Assembly: GCF_007991455.1 (NCBI RefSeq) | Contig: NZ_BJYJ01000027.1 | Span: 1 to 49,178 of the forward strand | Direction: 5' to 3' | Origin: Chryseobacterium hagamense | GTDB taxonomy: Bacteria; Bacteroidota; Bacteroidia; Flavobacteriales; Weeksellaceae | DNA: 49,178 bases | In this document: positions 16,927 to 25,328 of the stretch, piece by piece | How the letters are laid out: the number at the start of each line of letters is the position of its first letter | Position numbering within the stretch: position 1 is the stretch's first letter | Notes under the pieces: generated by a model | What the model saw: only the letters and a program-made list of their open reading frames with translations | The model's database searches: none | Told to the model about the DNA's origin: nothing | Position numbers and translations under genes: made by a program

Positions 16927-19410
16927 TTAAATAATGTATTTCTTGAGACCTTCCATAATTCCCTGCCAAAGCATATTGAAGAAGCTTCTTTCGGGATCCC
17001 TTTTTTTCTCGATCACCACATGCTCCGGCTCTCCTTTGGAATCGTCCTTTACAAACCAGTTGGCAATTTTCGTCAGGAGTTTACGCTCTTTTCCTTTTTT
17101 ATTGAGAAGGTTGACGTACATATCATTGTATTTGAAATAGAATTTCCCGTTGATGCCTGCAGAGGTTCCGTAATAGTCGAATTTTAAATAATCAATCTGC
17201 CCGTCCAGTGTTACATTCAGATACGGTCGCACAAAGAGGTTTACGTTTTCAGCAGAGAGATTCCGGATATCGCCTTTGATGGTAAAACGGTCCGAACGGT
17301 CTTGGACATCGAATCTCCAGTTCACTTTCGTATCCGCCGTTCCGAAGAAATCAAACTGGGCATCGGTATTGATCACGGTCGGACGGCCTTTGATTTTCGC
17401 GTTGTTTACATTGGCGATCTGTGCATTGAATTTATTAAAGGTGATTTTCCCGGGGATATTGCTGTTCTCCGCATTTTCTTCATACGTCAGCTCGGAGTTT
17501 CTGAGGTTGATATTTTTGATGAAGAGCGGCACCTTTACATCCCTGAGTTTTTTGCTGAAGAAATAACGGATGGCATTATCGTCAGGCGGTGCCAGATCAT
17601 GGTAAATGTTGCAGTTCAGACGGTCGATATCGATTCTGCCGAGGTCGATCACGGTATTTCTTTCAAAGGATGACTGATGGTCTTCTATCCGAACTTTTCC
17701 AACAGTGATGTTGTAAAGATCGGTTTCTTTGGCAATTACTCGGCTGAACGCTTTACGGGAATATTTCGGGGTAAAACGCAGATCCGACATTTCCGTCTTT
17801 TTTCCAGAATTCGTTAGTCCGGCTACTGAAAAGGTATAATATTTTCCGGCATCGAGATAAATCTTTTTCGCTTTGATATCCCTTTTCCGAACGGTAAACG
17901 GAATGCTGTGCTCCAGAACTTTCTGATCGCTGTAGATCCCCTCCAGTTTAACATCAAATGATCCTACCGACATTTTATTCTTATTCTGAACGGTTTGGGA
18001 AAGCTTTCCGTCCGTTAAGTGAATAAAACCGATTTTTGCAGCAAAGTCGGGAGGTGTTACTTTTTTCTTTCGGGCCGGCGATTTTTTTGCAGGGGAACTG
18101 ACGCCAATGTCCGGACGGTCGATAACAATTCCGGAAAAATCGATGTTCAGCTTCTGGCCGATGTAGCGGCTTTTATTCTTCAGCAACCTGATCTGACGGG
18201 CTGATGCGGTGAATACGTCCTTTGAAACATTCTTCTGTAAAGCCAGCATCCTGAAACCGTCGATGATGATATCGGAATTTCTGGAGGTAATCTTTTCTAC
18301 CCTGATGGCCTGTGCGGGATCGGATTTAAAATAGATATTTTCAGCTTCGATATCATGGTTGGTAAAACGGAAAGGGATTTTTTCCTTCACGGTATTTTTA
18401 TCAAAAACAATATCATTAAGCTTAAAATTAAAATGCTCGACCGAAGCTGTTTTTTCCCGGTCCTGCTGAAGGACGGTGATTTTGCCGTTCCGGAAGAAAA
18501 TATTTTTCATCCCGATTTTCATTTCGATCTCCTTTGGGTTTTTATTTTTTTCCACGGTTTGCTTTCCGGTAGAAGTTACTTTAAGGTCGGGTTCCGAAAA
18601 GAATACTTTGGAAACAATCAGCGAGTCCTGACTGATATTAAAATCATCAGCGGTGAATTCCCTGGCGGAGAAATCAAAAATATTTTTAGAATTATAGTTC
18701 CGGGGATCCTGAATGGGCTTCAGCCTGAAAGCCGTCAATTTAAGTGAATTTTTCGATGCCCTTACCTTTTCCGAATGGATTTCATAAAATTCATTAACCC
18801 CGATTTTAATATTCGATCCATCGATTTCAGGATTTTTAAATGCAATCGGTATCTTCGCACCGTTGCTGCTCTGGGTAATGTTTTTCAGGCTGATCCTGAT
18901 ATTTTCCCCTTTGAAAACCGGTTTACCGCCGGCATCTTCCACGTCTGCCGTTACATTTTTAATGGCAAGGTCATTTAAGCTGATATCCAGTTTTTTCTTT
19001 TCCTTTTTCTCTTTCTTATCAGGAACGGCTGTCTTTATTTTAATGTTTCCGTCCGAAACCAAAAGCTGATCGGCGTGATACGATTTTTTAAACAAAGCCT
19101 TCATAATCCCCAAGTCAGTGATTTTCACCTGCCCTGCATTCCCCTGAATCTGGGTAATCTTCTTGTTTTTCGGATCTTTCGTTGAAATTTTCAACTGGTT
19201 GACCGTAATATCCCCGGACATGAGACTGAGTTTAAAACCTGAGATTTTAACGGTATACGGCGTTTTATCATTCACCAGATCCGGCAGTTTACGCTGCAGG
19301 TAAAATTCGAGGGCGAAGGGAAAAGCCACTGCCAGCACAATAATAACGGCAATTGTGTAAATCAGCCATTTACGGCGCCGGGATTGAAGAGGTAAAGATT
19401 TATCATTCAT
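16927..19410 (-). CDS. AsmA/DUF748-like inner-membrane-anchored periplasmic protein
   Basis: The 827-residue protein has a basic N-terminus (QSRRRKW), one membrane helix (about 13-34) and a long beta-rich periplasmic part with repeated segments of the type 'I..G.....S..I.I', for example VKISGFKLSLMSGDITVNQLKI. This is the AsmA/DUF748 layout, whose members are thought to form lipid-conducting bridges between the two membranes. The C-terminus (FFNMLWQGIMEGLKKYII) is an amphipathic helix. Lys-rich segments around 130-140 and 428-437 are unusual. No partner gene lies beside it. Confidence 0.75.
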   Translation of the reverse strand: MNDKSLPLQSRRRKWLIYTIAVIIVLAVAFPFALEFYLQRKLPDLVNDKTPYTVKISGFKLSLMSGDITVNQLKISTKDPKNKKITQIQGNAGQVKITDLGIMKALFKKSYHADQLLVSDGNIKIKTAVPDKKEKKEKKKLDISLNDLAIKNVTADVEDAGGKPVFKGENIRISLKNITQSSNGAKIPIAFKNPEIDGSNIKIGVNEFYEIHSEKVRASKNSLKLTAFRLKPIQDPRNYNSKNIFDFSAREFTADDFNISQDSLIVSKVFFSEPDLKVTSTGKQTVEKNKNPKEIEMKIGMKNIFFRNGKITVLQQDREKTASVEHFNFKLNDIVFDKNTVKEKIPFRFTNHDIEAENIYFKSDPAQAIRVEKITSRNSDIIIDGFRMLALQKNVSKDVFTASARQIRLLKNKSRYIGQKLNIDFSGIVIDRPDIGVSSPAKKSPARKKKVTPPDFAAKIGFIHLTDGKLSQTVQNKNKMSVGSFDVKLEGIYSDQKVLEHSIPFTVRKRDIKAKKIYLDAGKYYTFSVAGLTNSGKKTEMSDLRFTPKYSRKAFSRVIAKETDLYNITVGKVRIEDHQSSFERNTVIDLGRIDIDRLNCNIYHDLAPPDDNAIRYFFSKKLRDVKVPLFIKNINLRNSELTYEENAENSNIPGKITFNKFNAQIANVNNAKIKGRPTVINTDAQFDFFGTADTKVNWRFDVQDRSDRFTIKGDIRNLSAENVNLFVRPYLNVTLDGQIDYLKFDYYGTSAGINGKFYFKYNDMYVNLLNKKGKERKLLTKIANWFVKDDSKGEPEHVVIEKKRDPERSFFNMLWQGIMEGLKKYII

Positions 19411-19461
19411 CAGTAAAAGTTCTATCTCGGGATAAACAAAACATATTCCAAGTTGTTAAAT

Positions 19462-19683
19462 AAAGTGATCCCGAAGTAGAATCCGGATAAAAAGGCTGGA
19501 AGAGGGATGCCGGATGCCGGAGGTTTCTCCCGTTAAAATAGGATTAAGTTTCCTGATGATTAACCGCATCTTTTATCATCCTGCCAAAATTCATTCTATT
19601 TAAAATCCCGACTGAATGATCCTTAATTCCGTTTGAATCAATCAAATATCTGAATATAAGCTAAATACAGTCGAATTCATGTT
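19462..19683 (+). repeat. Degenerate 222-bp copy of the AACGTGAAYYCGA repeat
   Basis: The left end AAGTGATCCCGAAGTAGAA, core GGCTGGAAGAGGGATGCC and GGAGGTTTCTCCCGTTAAAA match the copy at 31236. The right end TCTGAATATAAGC then GTCGAATTCATGTTAAATAA matches that copy's right end (TCTGAATATGG, CCGAATTCACGTTAAATAA). The middle is shortened. Confidence 0.65.
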
Positions 19684-19734
19684 AAATAAGACCTTTTACA
19701 TCAGATTAAAATTCCCGGAATTTTAGAAAAGATA

Positions 19735-19757
19735 AAGGCCGTCCGCACGGACAGCCT
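19735..19757 (-). terminator. Terminator of the five-fold repeat protein gene
   Basis: AAGGC-C-GTCCG and CGGAC-A-GCCTT form a stem with one mismatch and a 2-nt loop. On the minus strand it is followed by TTATCTTTTC. It lies about 80 bases after the stop at 19840. Confidence 0.65.
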
Positions 19758-19839
19758 TATTGATTGATTTATTCGTCAGATCCCTCATGATCGATCCATG
19801 ATCTCTTGTAGGCATGTATCAATATGAAATTTTTGCGAA

Positions 19840-20247
19840 TTAAAGTTTAAAAAAGAAAAATGCCACGGCAGCCCATGATTTCCTGATGCCGCTGGCATAG
19901 CCTAATGTACTGTGGCTGCTGTTTTCCACGGTTCCGTTGTCTTTGACATAGCCTAAAGTACTGTGGCTGCTGTTTTCTACGGTTCCGTCGCTCTTAACGT
20001 AGCCTACGGTAGAACCGCTTCTGTTCTCAATGGTTCCGTCGCTTTTGATACGGCCGATGGTGCTGTGGCTTTTATCTTCAATGGTGCCGTCGCTTTTGAT
20101 ATAACCAACCGTAGAATGGCTGCTGTTTTCGATGGTACCGTCTGATTTGATATAGCCTGCCGTATTGCGGCTTCCCGATTCAATGGTCTGGGCTGTTGCG
20201 AAAGAAACGCCGGCCAAAACCGCAGCGAAGGTTACTAGTTTTTTCAT
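19840..20247 (-). CDS. Exported protein with five 17-residue repeats (5-fold beta-flower type)
   Basis: The 135-residue protein has a signal peptide (MKKLVTFAAVLAGVSFATAQ) and five near-identical 17-residue units of the form STVGYIKSDGTIENSSH, then a short hydrophobic end (KSWAAVAFFFFKL). This matches what I know as the five-fold beta-flower family, in which each repeat would form one petal; the function is unknown. The 51-bp DNA units are also highly alike, so unit number can change by recombination. It starts 10 bp after the upstream hypothetical gene, probably in one transcript. Confidence 0.85.
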   Translation of the reverse strand: MKKLVTFAAVLAGVSFATAQTIESGSRNTAGYIKSDGTIENSSHSTVGYIKSDGTIEDKSHSTIGRIKSDGTIENRSGSTVGYVKSDGTVENSSHSTLGYVKDNGTVENSSHSTLGYASGIRKSWAAVAFFFFKL

Positions 20248-20257
20248 AAAATTTATA

Positions 20258-20707
20258 TTAATTAAAATTAAGTTCGTTTTCAGTTACAAAACGGGCACTG
20301 ATTTTTACAGGTTCTCCTGCAGGAGCCAGTGTGCGGAGATCTTCATCATTTTCTACTCCTGTTAAAAAATCTTCCTCCGAGGCGGCAGTACCGAAAATAA
20401 TCCAGGGTTTCCCGAAACCGGTTGCCATATAATAAACCGAAATATCGGATGCCCCGGACTCCGAATAAAAAATATCGCCTTCGGGATAGCCGTGAAACTC
20501 ACCGACCAGTTCCAATTCTCCTGTGTTGTTTTGCCTTCCGATCATTTCCAGAAGCCTCAGTCTCGAAGCTGATTCGGTTTCCCGGCATTTGTCTTCCTGC
20601 GTCTGAGAGGCATTATTAAAATCGGACCGGACCGTACGCAATATAAAATACCGGCTCCTGTCGCAGGGCATTCCGTATATGCTGAAAATGTAGTGTTCGC
20701 TTGCCAT
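20258..20707 (-). CDS. Conserved-looking hypothetical protein
   Basis: I do not recognise this 149-residue protein. It has no signal peptide, membrane helix or cofactor motif. It is acidic toward the C-terminus (ASEEDFLTGVENDEDLR) and the middle has mixed alpha/beta character (SRLRLLEMIGRQNN, SDISVYYMATGFGKPW). The ATG start and the 10-bp gap to the beta-flower gene suggest a two-gene operon. It could handle or regulate that exported protein, but nothing in the sequence shows it. Confidence 0.65.
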   Translation of the reverse strand: MASEHYIFSIYGMPCDRSRYFILRTVRSDFNNASQTQEDKCRETESASRLRLLEMIGRQNNTGELELVGEFHGYPEGDIFYSESGASDISVYYMATGFGKPWIIFGTAASEEDFLTGVENDEDLRTLAPAGEPVKISARFVTENELNFN

Positions 20708-20948
20708 CCGGATTAAATAATGTATTATCTCTCAGTAAACCGACCTCCGTTCAATTATGCCGATTTTTAAAAAGTCCTGATATCCAAAGATACATTTTCT
20801 TCTTCTTTTGTCACCAATGTGCATTTGAAAATTCTTTCAGAAGCCTTGTCTGTAAAGGATTATTCTTTAAAATCAGGCTGATTCAAATGTAATATCGTGA
20901 ATTACAAGATCCTTATTCCGGTTTATAAATGATTAATCCAGATTTAAT

Positions 20949-21575
20949 TTATCCACTCCAAGGTTTCGCATATTTCAGCCTTTTAATCAGCTGCGTAGTA
21001 TGATACCCTTCGAGCGAGGAACCTGCAACCGTACCGGCTTTTTCAAAATCAAAAATGCCCTGACCGGCATCCCAGATTTCACCGGGGAAATAGAGATCCG
21101 TGATCTCGCCGACTATCAGCAGGGTGTTGTTGACTCGGACCGGAACAATTTCCTTTAAACTCAAACCTATCCGGATACGCGATTCCTGCACAAAAGGCGC
21201 CGGAAAACCATCTTTATAATCGACTTTCAGCCCGGCAGCATCGAATTCCGATTCCTCCCTTCCATATCGTGCTGATGTCTGATGTGCTTTCTCAAAGATC
21301 TCCGTGTGAACATGATTGATGGTGTAAAAGCCGGTTTCTTTTATGTTTTCAAGCGTATGGCGGTCAACGGAATCCGGACGGGAAATAAAGCCCATCAAAG
21401 CAGGATCGGCACCGATATGCATCACCGAATTAAAAATGGCCAGGTTGGTTTGCCCGGATGTATTGACGGTTCCGATCAGGTTAAGGCTTTTAAAGCCGCT
21501 CAGTGAATTTACAAGCGCTGTTCTTGTCCTTTTCTCCAGACCGGCTATATGTTGATTGGTAAAATGGGTTAACAT
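20949..21575 (-). CDS. Flavin reductase family protein (FMN-binding split barrel)
   Basis: The 208-residue soluble protein matches the flavin-reductase-like split barrel: GFKSLNLIGTVNTSGQTNLAIFNSVMHIGADPALMGFISRP is the usual FMN-binding region (about 25-65), followed by YTINHVH and the C-terminal VGEITDLYFP. Members bind FMN and reduce it or use it for small-molecule reduction. I chose the ATG at 21575; the longer frame starts with TTG at 21587. It is 66 bp after the TspO-like gene on the same strand and may be cotranscribed. Confidence 0.88.
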   Translation of the reverse strand: MLTHFTNQHIAGLEKRTRTALVNSLSGFKSLNLIGTVNTSGQTNLAIFNSVMHIGADPALMGFISRPDSVDRHTLENIKETGFYTINHVHTEIFEKAHQTSARYGREESEFDAAGLKVDYKDGFPAPFVQESRIRIGLSLKEIVPVRVNNTLLIVGEITDLYFPGEIWDAGQGIFDFEKAGTVAGSSLEGYHTTQLIKRLKYAKPWSG

Positions 21576-21641
21576 GAGTAAATGCAATTTAAATTTTAAA
21601 TTAATTAAATGAAGATATCATTCTTCTGAGACCTCAGCCGT

Positions 21642-22406
21642 TTAAAGCAAAGCTTTTTTCTTTGACCGTTTAAAAACAATATTGACCAAAATAAACAGAG
21701 CCGTCACAATAGCTGAAACATACACCGTCTGATTGGAATATCGGTTGGCCACCGCGATGGCGATCAACGCCCAGACCGCTACAAGACCAAAGGCGCTCAT
21801 GTTCTTTTTCCAGATCATATACAGATGAATGGCAGCCGCTATGATAAACATCAGGACCGTCCAGCCGGTCTCCGGAATGCCGAATCCCGACCACTGTATC
21901 TTTTTCAGATAAGCTGCAACATCCGCAATTAATGCCACCGATACCCATCCCGAATAAATGTAGAAAGGCAGTCTCAGGAAAACGGTTGTTTTGAAATCCC
22001 GGGATCCGATCATATCGCGGTTGTTCCCTATAATTTTCAACAGGGAAACCAACAGCAGAATCATAATCGGAATCGTGATCAGAGTATATTCATGCAGCCA
22101 CGTAAAAATCCAGAGGCTGTTGGCCACACATGAAACCGCAAACCACCATCCGGTATGTAACACCGTTTTTTCTTTGGCTTCCGTTTGTCTGATAAACGGA
22201 CCGTAATAAATGACAAATCCCAACAGGCCGAGATAAATCAAGCCCCAGATGGAAAAAGCATATCCGGCCGGGGTAAACAGGTTCTGGTATTTTGCAGAAA
22301 TGCTCGCCATCGTTTCATTGTTGATCAATCCGGTATTTGAAAGGTAGTTGACGCAGATGGTTGCCATCAGTACCAAGATATTTAAAATCTGGAAACGTTT
22401 TGCCAT
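21642..22406 (-). CDS. TspO/MBR-like membrane protein
   Basis: The 254-residue protein has about seven hydrophobic helices. Its N-terminal half carries the TspO-like pattern YQNLFTPAGYAFSIWGLIYLGL and a Trp-rich WWFAVSCVANSLWIFTWLHE segment. Classical TspO has five helices and about 160 residues, so this is a longer relative often named tryptophan-rich sensory protein. TspO proteins bind tetrapyrroles and respond to light and oxygen in some bacteria. Whether this long form binds porphyrin is unknown. A flavin reductase follows on the same strand. Confidence 0.75.
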   Translation of the reverse strand: MAKRFQILNILVLMATICVNYLSNTGLINNETMASISAKYQNLFTPAGYAFSIWGLIYLGLLGFVIYYGPFIRQTEAKEKTVLHTGWWFAVSCVANSLWIFTWLHEYTLITIPIMILLLVSLLKIIGNNRDMIGSRDFKTTVFLRLPFYIYSGWVSVALIADVAAYLKKIQWSGFGIPETGWTVLMFIIAAAIHLYMIWKKNMSAFGLVAVWALIAIAVANRYSNQTVYVSAIVTALFILVNIVFKRSKKKALL

Positions 22407-22661
22407 AGCTTAATTTTTTTTAATCCTTATTCTACCGTTAAATTAATCAATTTTTCTGAAGCCCGAAAATGTGATAAAGAAAATAACGAGGGTTTATTTT
22501 AGTGAATGTCGAAGGTATATTTTTTGAATATATTTTTTCCGTGTGGTGTATTTCCATAAAGATGATTATCATTCTGCGAAGGCCGAAAAATTTTTAATTC
22601 CTACTTTATTTAATGAAAGAATAAACCATCCTATCAGAATAATTTAAAACCTGAAATATCA

Positions 22662-23075
22662 ATGAAATCAATTTTTGTCACACTCCTCTTCACACTTTTT
22701 TCAGTAAGTGTTTCTGCACAGAATAAAACTTTTCAGCTGTCGACCCATATTCTTGATGTATCCAAAGGTATGCCCGCGGCGGGTGTCAGCATCAGACTGG
22801 AAAAATACAATGAACCATCGAAGCTCTGGACCTTTGTGGATGAAAAGAAGACGGATTCAAACGGCAGGATCCCGGATTTCTTACCTGCAGAAAAAGGAAA
22901 TGCCAATACGGGAATTTTCAGATTAATCTATTATACGAACGATTATTTCAAAAGAGACAAAATAGAAAGCTTTTACCCATTCATCGAGGTCGTTTTTGAA
23001 ATAAAAGACCAGAATCATTATCATGTTCCCATCACCCTTTCGGCTTACGGCTATTCTACGTATCGGGGAAGCTAA
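22662..23075 (+). CDS. uraH: Exported 5-hydroxyisourate hydrolase (transthyretin-like)
   Basis: The 137-residue protein has a signal peptide (MKSIFVTLLFTLFSVSVSAQ). The mature part is a complete HIU hydrolase: LSTHILDVSKGMPAAGV (catalytic His), KTDSNGRIPDFL (Arg) and the C-terminal hallmark YSTYRGS with NHYHVPITLSAYGY before it. The enzyme opens 5-hydroxyisourate in urate breakdown. Export to the periplasm is known in some bacteria. No urate oxidase or OHCU decarboxylase gene is in the window. A palindromic hairpin about 110 bp downstream may end transcription. Confidence 0.92.
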   Translation: MKSIFVTLLFTLFSVSVSAQNKTFQLSTHILDVSKGMPAAGVSIRLEKYNEPSKLWTFVDEKKTDSNGRIPDFLPAEKGNANTGIFRLIYYTNDYFKRDKIESFYPFIEVVFEIKDQNHYHVPITLSAYGYSTYRGS

Positions 23076-23184
23076 AATCCCGTGATTAAGGTTTGATTTT
23101 TATTCAATCTAAAAATATGAGCGATGCTAAGCAATATTATCTGATCTCCGTTTTTCAGATGACGCGAAATAAAAATTGTGCAAC

Positions 23185-23215
23185 AACCTGACGGGTTTTC
23201 AAAACCCGTCAGGTT
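23185..23215. terminator. Perfect hairpin, possible bidirectional terminator
   Basis: AACCTGACGGGTTTT (23185-23199), one C, then AAAACCCGTCAGGTT (23201-23215): 15 bp perfect. It sits between the uraH gene and the convergent tRNA gene. Similar CCTGACGGGTTTT hairpins are frequent in flavobacterial intergenic DNA as I recall. Confidence 0.65.
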
Positions 23216-23294
23216 TATATATCCATACGAATTACCGACTGAAAGCGGCTCTTTTGAAAACATATCAAGAATACTTTTAAAAGCAAAAGGGTAT

Positions 23295-23330
23295 AAAAAA
23301 AAAAAAGCTCCTTAAAAAAGAAGCTTTTCT
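23295..23330 (-). terminator. Terminator of tRNA-Arg
   Basis: AAGCTCC (23305-23311) pairs with GAAGCTT (23320-23326) with one mismatch. On the minus strand a run of about 12 T follows. Confidence 0.8.
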
Positions 23331-23331
23331 G

Positions 23332-23405
23332 TGACCCCGGAGGGATTCGAACCCCCAACCGTTGGAGCCGAAATCCAATATTCTATCCAGTTGAACTACG
23401 GAGCC
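23332..23405 (-). tRNA. tRNA-Arg (anticodon UCG)
   Basis: The minus strand folds as a 74-nt cloverleaf. The acceptor GGCTCCG pairs with CGGGGTC through G-U pairs, discriminator A at 23332. The anticodon stem TTGGA/TCCAA encloses the loop TTTCGGC, giving anticodon UCG for CGA/CGG codons. The T arm contains GGTTCGAATCC. The 3' CCA is not encoded. Confidence 0.95.
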
Positions 23406-23476
23406 ATTTTATAAATGATAATTGATAAATTATAAATGATGTCATCACTCATTAATCATCATCGATCAATTATATT

Positions 23477-25240
23477 TTAGAACGTAATCTTCACCCCTCC
23501 CAAAACCTGGGCACCGAGAACCTTGTATCCTTTGTACGTCTGGTATTTGGAGCTTAGAAGATTATTTCCGAGTGCAAAAATACTAAAATTTTTGTGAACT
23601 TTATACTCTGCAGACAAATTTATATCGGCATACCCCCCAACTTTGTCGTTGGTATCCTCGGTAGACCGGTACATCATCGGACTGCCAACTCCCTCAATCA
23701 TAAAGGAATTCGTCGTTCTGTCGCTGGCAAAAAGCCCCTTGAAACCGAGTAATAATTTTTTATCCAACATCGTGTATTTTGCACCGATTGTAGCTGTCAG
23801 CAACGGAACATTGTAGATATTTTCGTAATTTTTAAGGTCGAACTTGGTAAATTTCACCTCTCCGTCCAGGATTAAATTGGCTAAAGGGAAATATTGTAAG
23901 CTTCCCTTGATATCGCTTACATTTCCGTCATCGTAGATTGCCGAAAAAGTATTGGCATAGTCGTAAGCCGAGCGGTTGAGGGTATAATTGTTGTCGAAAA
24001 GGCTGTTGCCTTTAAAGAACATAATGTCTCTCATCTTTCCATAGCCTGCCGCAACATCATACTTGAATGTTTCATCGATATCCCCTCTTAACCCTACATA
24101 AAAGTGATATTTTGTTTCCGTTGGTCTAAGATACTGGTCGGATAGCAGAAACGGGTTCTGCTGCAGCAAATCGGCGTAGGTATTGATCTTCAGGCCTCCG
24201 TCTACCCCACCGTAAAATTTGAACTCCTCAGCCGCTGCAAACTGGAACTCCGCTTCCGGGAACCAGTAAGCTTTGTTGTTCTTCATCTGCTCTGCCATCA
24301 GGTCATTGTTGTTCTTGCTGTTCAGGAACGAAAACTGGGAACCTAAACGTAAATACGAATCCCCCTTACGGAAAGTCACTTTCGGATTCAGATTGGTATT
24401 GAAAAAATTTGAGTTGTTCTTATCGCGGATCGTAAACTCACTTTTTACGGTTTCCAGTCCTATGCCCAGGTCAGCATTCAGGTCGATGCCCGATTTCCCT
24501 ATTTCTACCCCATGCTTCGAGAAATTAGCCAGTATGGAAGCCTGGTTCTCCTGTGCGTCGAAATGGTCTTTCAGGAAGGAAGATTTTACCCGTACGTCGT
24601 TTAAAATTTCATTCGAGTAGAAATCGTAGTATCCGTTTACCTTGAACTGGTTTACCCGCTGGTCCAGATCCACATCGCCCGGATTTAAAGCATAAATCCC
24701 GTAGTAGTTGTAGCTGTTCAGCCCGTATTCCGCGTTCAGATTGAATTTGCCTTTATCGCCGTAGGAATTCAGGTAAGCTCCCAAAGTTGTCGAGCTCTGT
24801 TTGGAATCCCAGTCGTATTCTTTTTTCAGACCCTGGGTCGAAAGGAAATGGGCATCAATGCCGACTTCAATTTTGTTTTCCAGTGTTTTCGAAATGTTGG
24901 CGTCGCCCAGGATTTTCCCGTAATTTCCCATTCCGAACTGGAGGTAGTTGTTCTGCGCGGAGCCATCAAACTTAGGCGTCACGTCCTGCCCCTGGATGGT
25001 AGAGGTCTTGAAATCCGAAACGGCAGGTACATCGGTAATGGTATATTGTACCGGATTCTGTGATTTCTCTTCCGGCGGATAATTCTTGATCGTTTCTACC
25101 GAAGTTTTCTTTTTTTCGATCTTCCTTACCTCCGGCTCCCTTTTTTTATTGAGGATCAGCTTTTCTTCTTTGATCTGGGAAAACGCCACCGACGAAATTC
25201 CTACCAATAACAGGGATAATATTTGAATTCTTTTGTTCAT
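23477..25240 (-). CDS. TonB-dependent-receptor-like outer-membrane barrel
   Basis: The 587-residue protein has a signal peptide (MNKRIQILSLLLVGISSVAFSQ), a Lys/Glu-rich N-terminal segment (about 23-60) and a barrel of alternating strands with turns such as FSIFALGNNLLSSKYQTYKG, typical of TonB-receptor C-termini, ending in GVKITF. No clear plug domain is seen, so it may be a plugless relative of the receptors. I chose the ATG at 25240. It is 88 bp after the large TPR gene, and the two probably act together at the outer membrane. Confidence 0.8.
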   Translation of the reverse strand: MNKRIQILSLLLVGISSVAFSQIKEEKLILNKKREPEVRKIEKKKTSVETIKNYPPEEKSQNPVQYTITDVPAVSDFKTSTIQGQDVTPKFDGSAQNNYLQFGMGNYGKILGDANISKTLENKIEVGIDAHFLSTQGLKKEYDWDSKQSSTTLGAYLNSYGDKGKFNLNAEYGLNSYNYYGIYALNPGDVDLDQRVNQFKVNGYYDFYSNEILNDVRVKSSFLKDHFDAQENQASILANFSKHGVEIGKSGIDLNADLGIGLETVKSEFTIRDKNNSNFFNTNLNPKVTFRKGDSYLRLGSQFSFLNSKNNNDLMAEQMKNNKAYWFPEAEFQFAAAEEFKFYGGVDGGLKINTYADLLQQNPFLLSDQYLRPTETKYHFYVGLRGDIDETFKYDVAAGYGKMRDIMFFKGNSLFDNNYTLNRSAYDYANTFSAIYDDGNVSDIKGSLQYFPLANLILDGEVKFTKFDLKNYENIYNVPLLTATIGAKYTMLDKKLLLGFKGLFASDRTTNSFMIEGVGSPMMYRSTEDTNDKVGGYADINLSAEYKVHKNFSIFALGNNLLSSKYQTYKGYKVLGAQVLGGVKITF

Positions 25241-25328
25241 TTTTTTATAGGTATTAATGTATAATGTCGGATGTATCATGTATTGCTACATTTTACTTTT
25301 TACATTCTACGCTGTACATTCTATACTT

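Noticed and set aside
20701..20892. 63-residue plus-strand frame
   Set aside because: Weak composition and no promoter; likely chance in the gap between two minus-strand genes.
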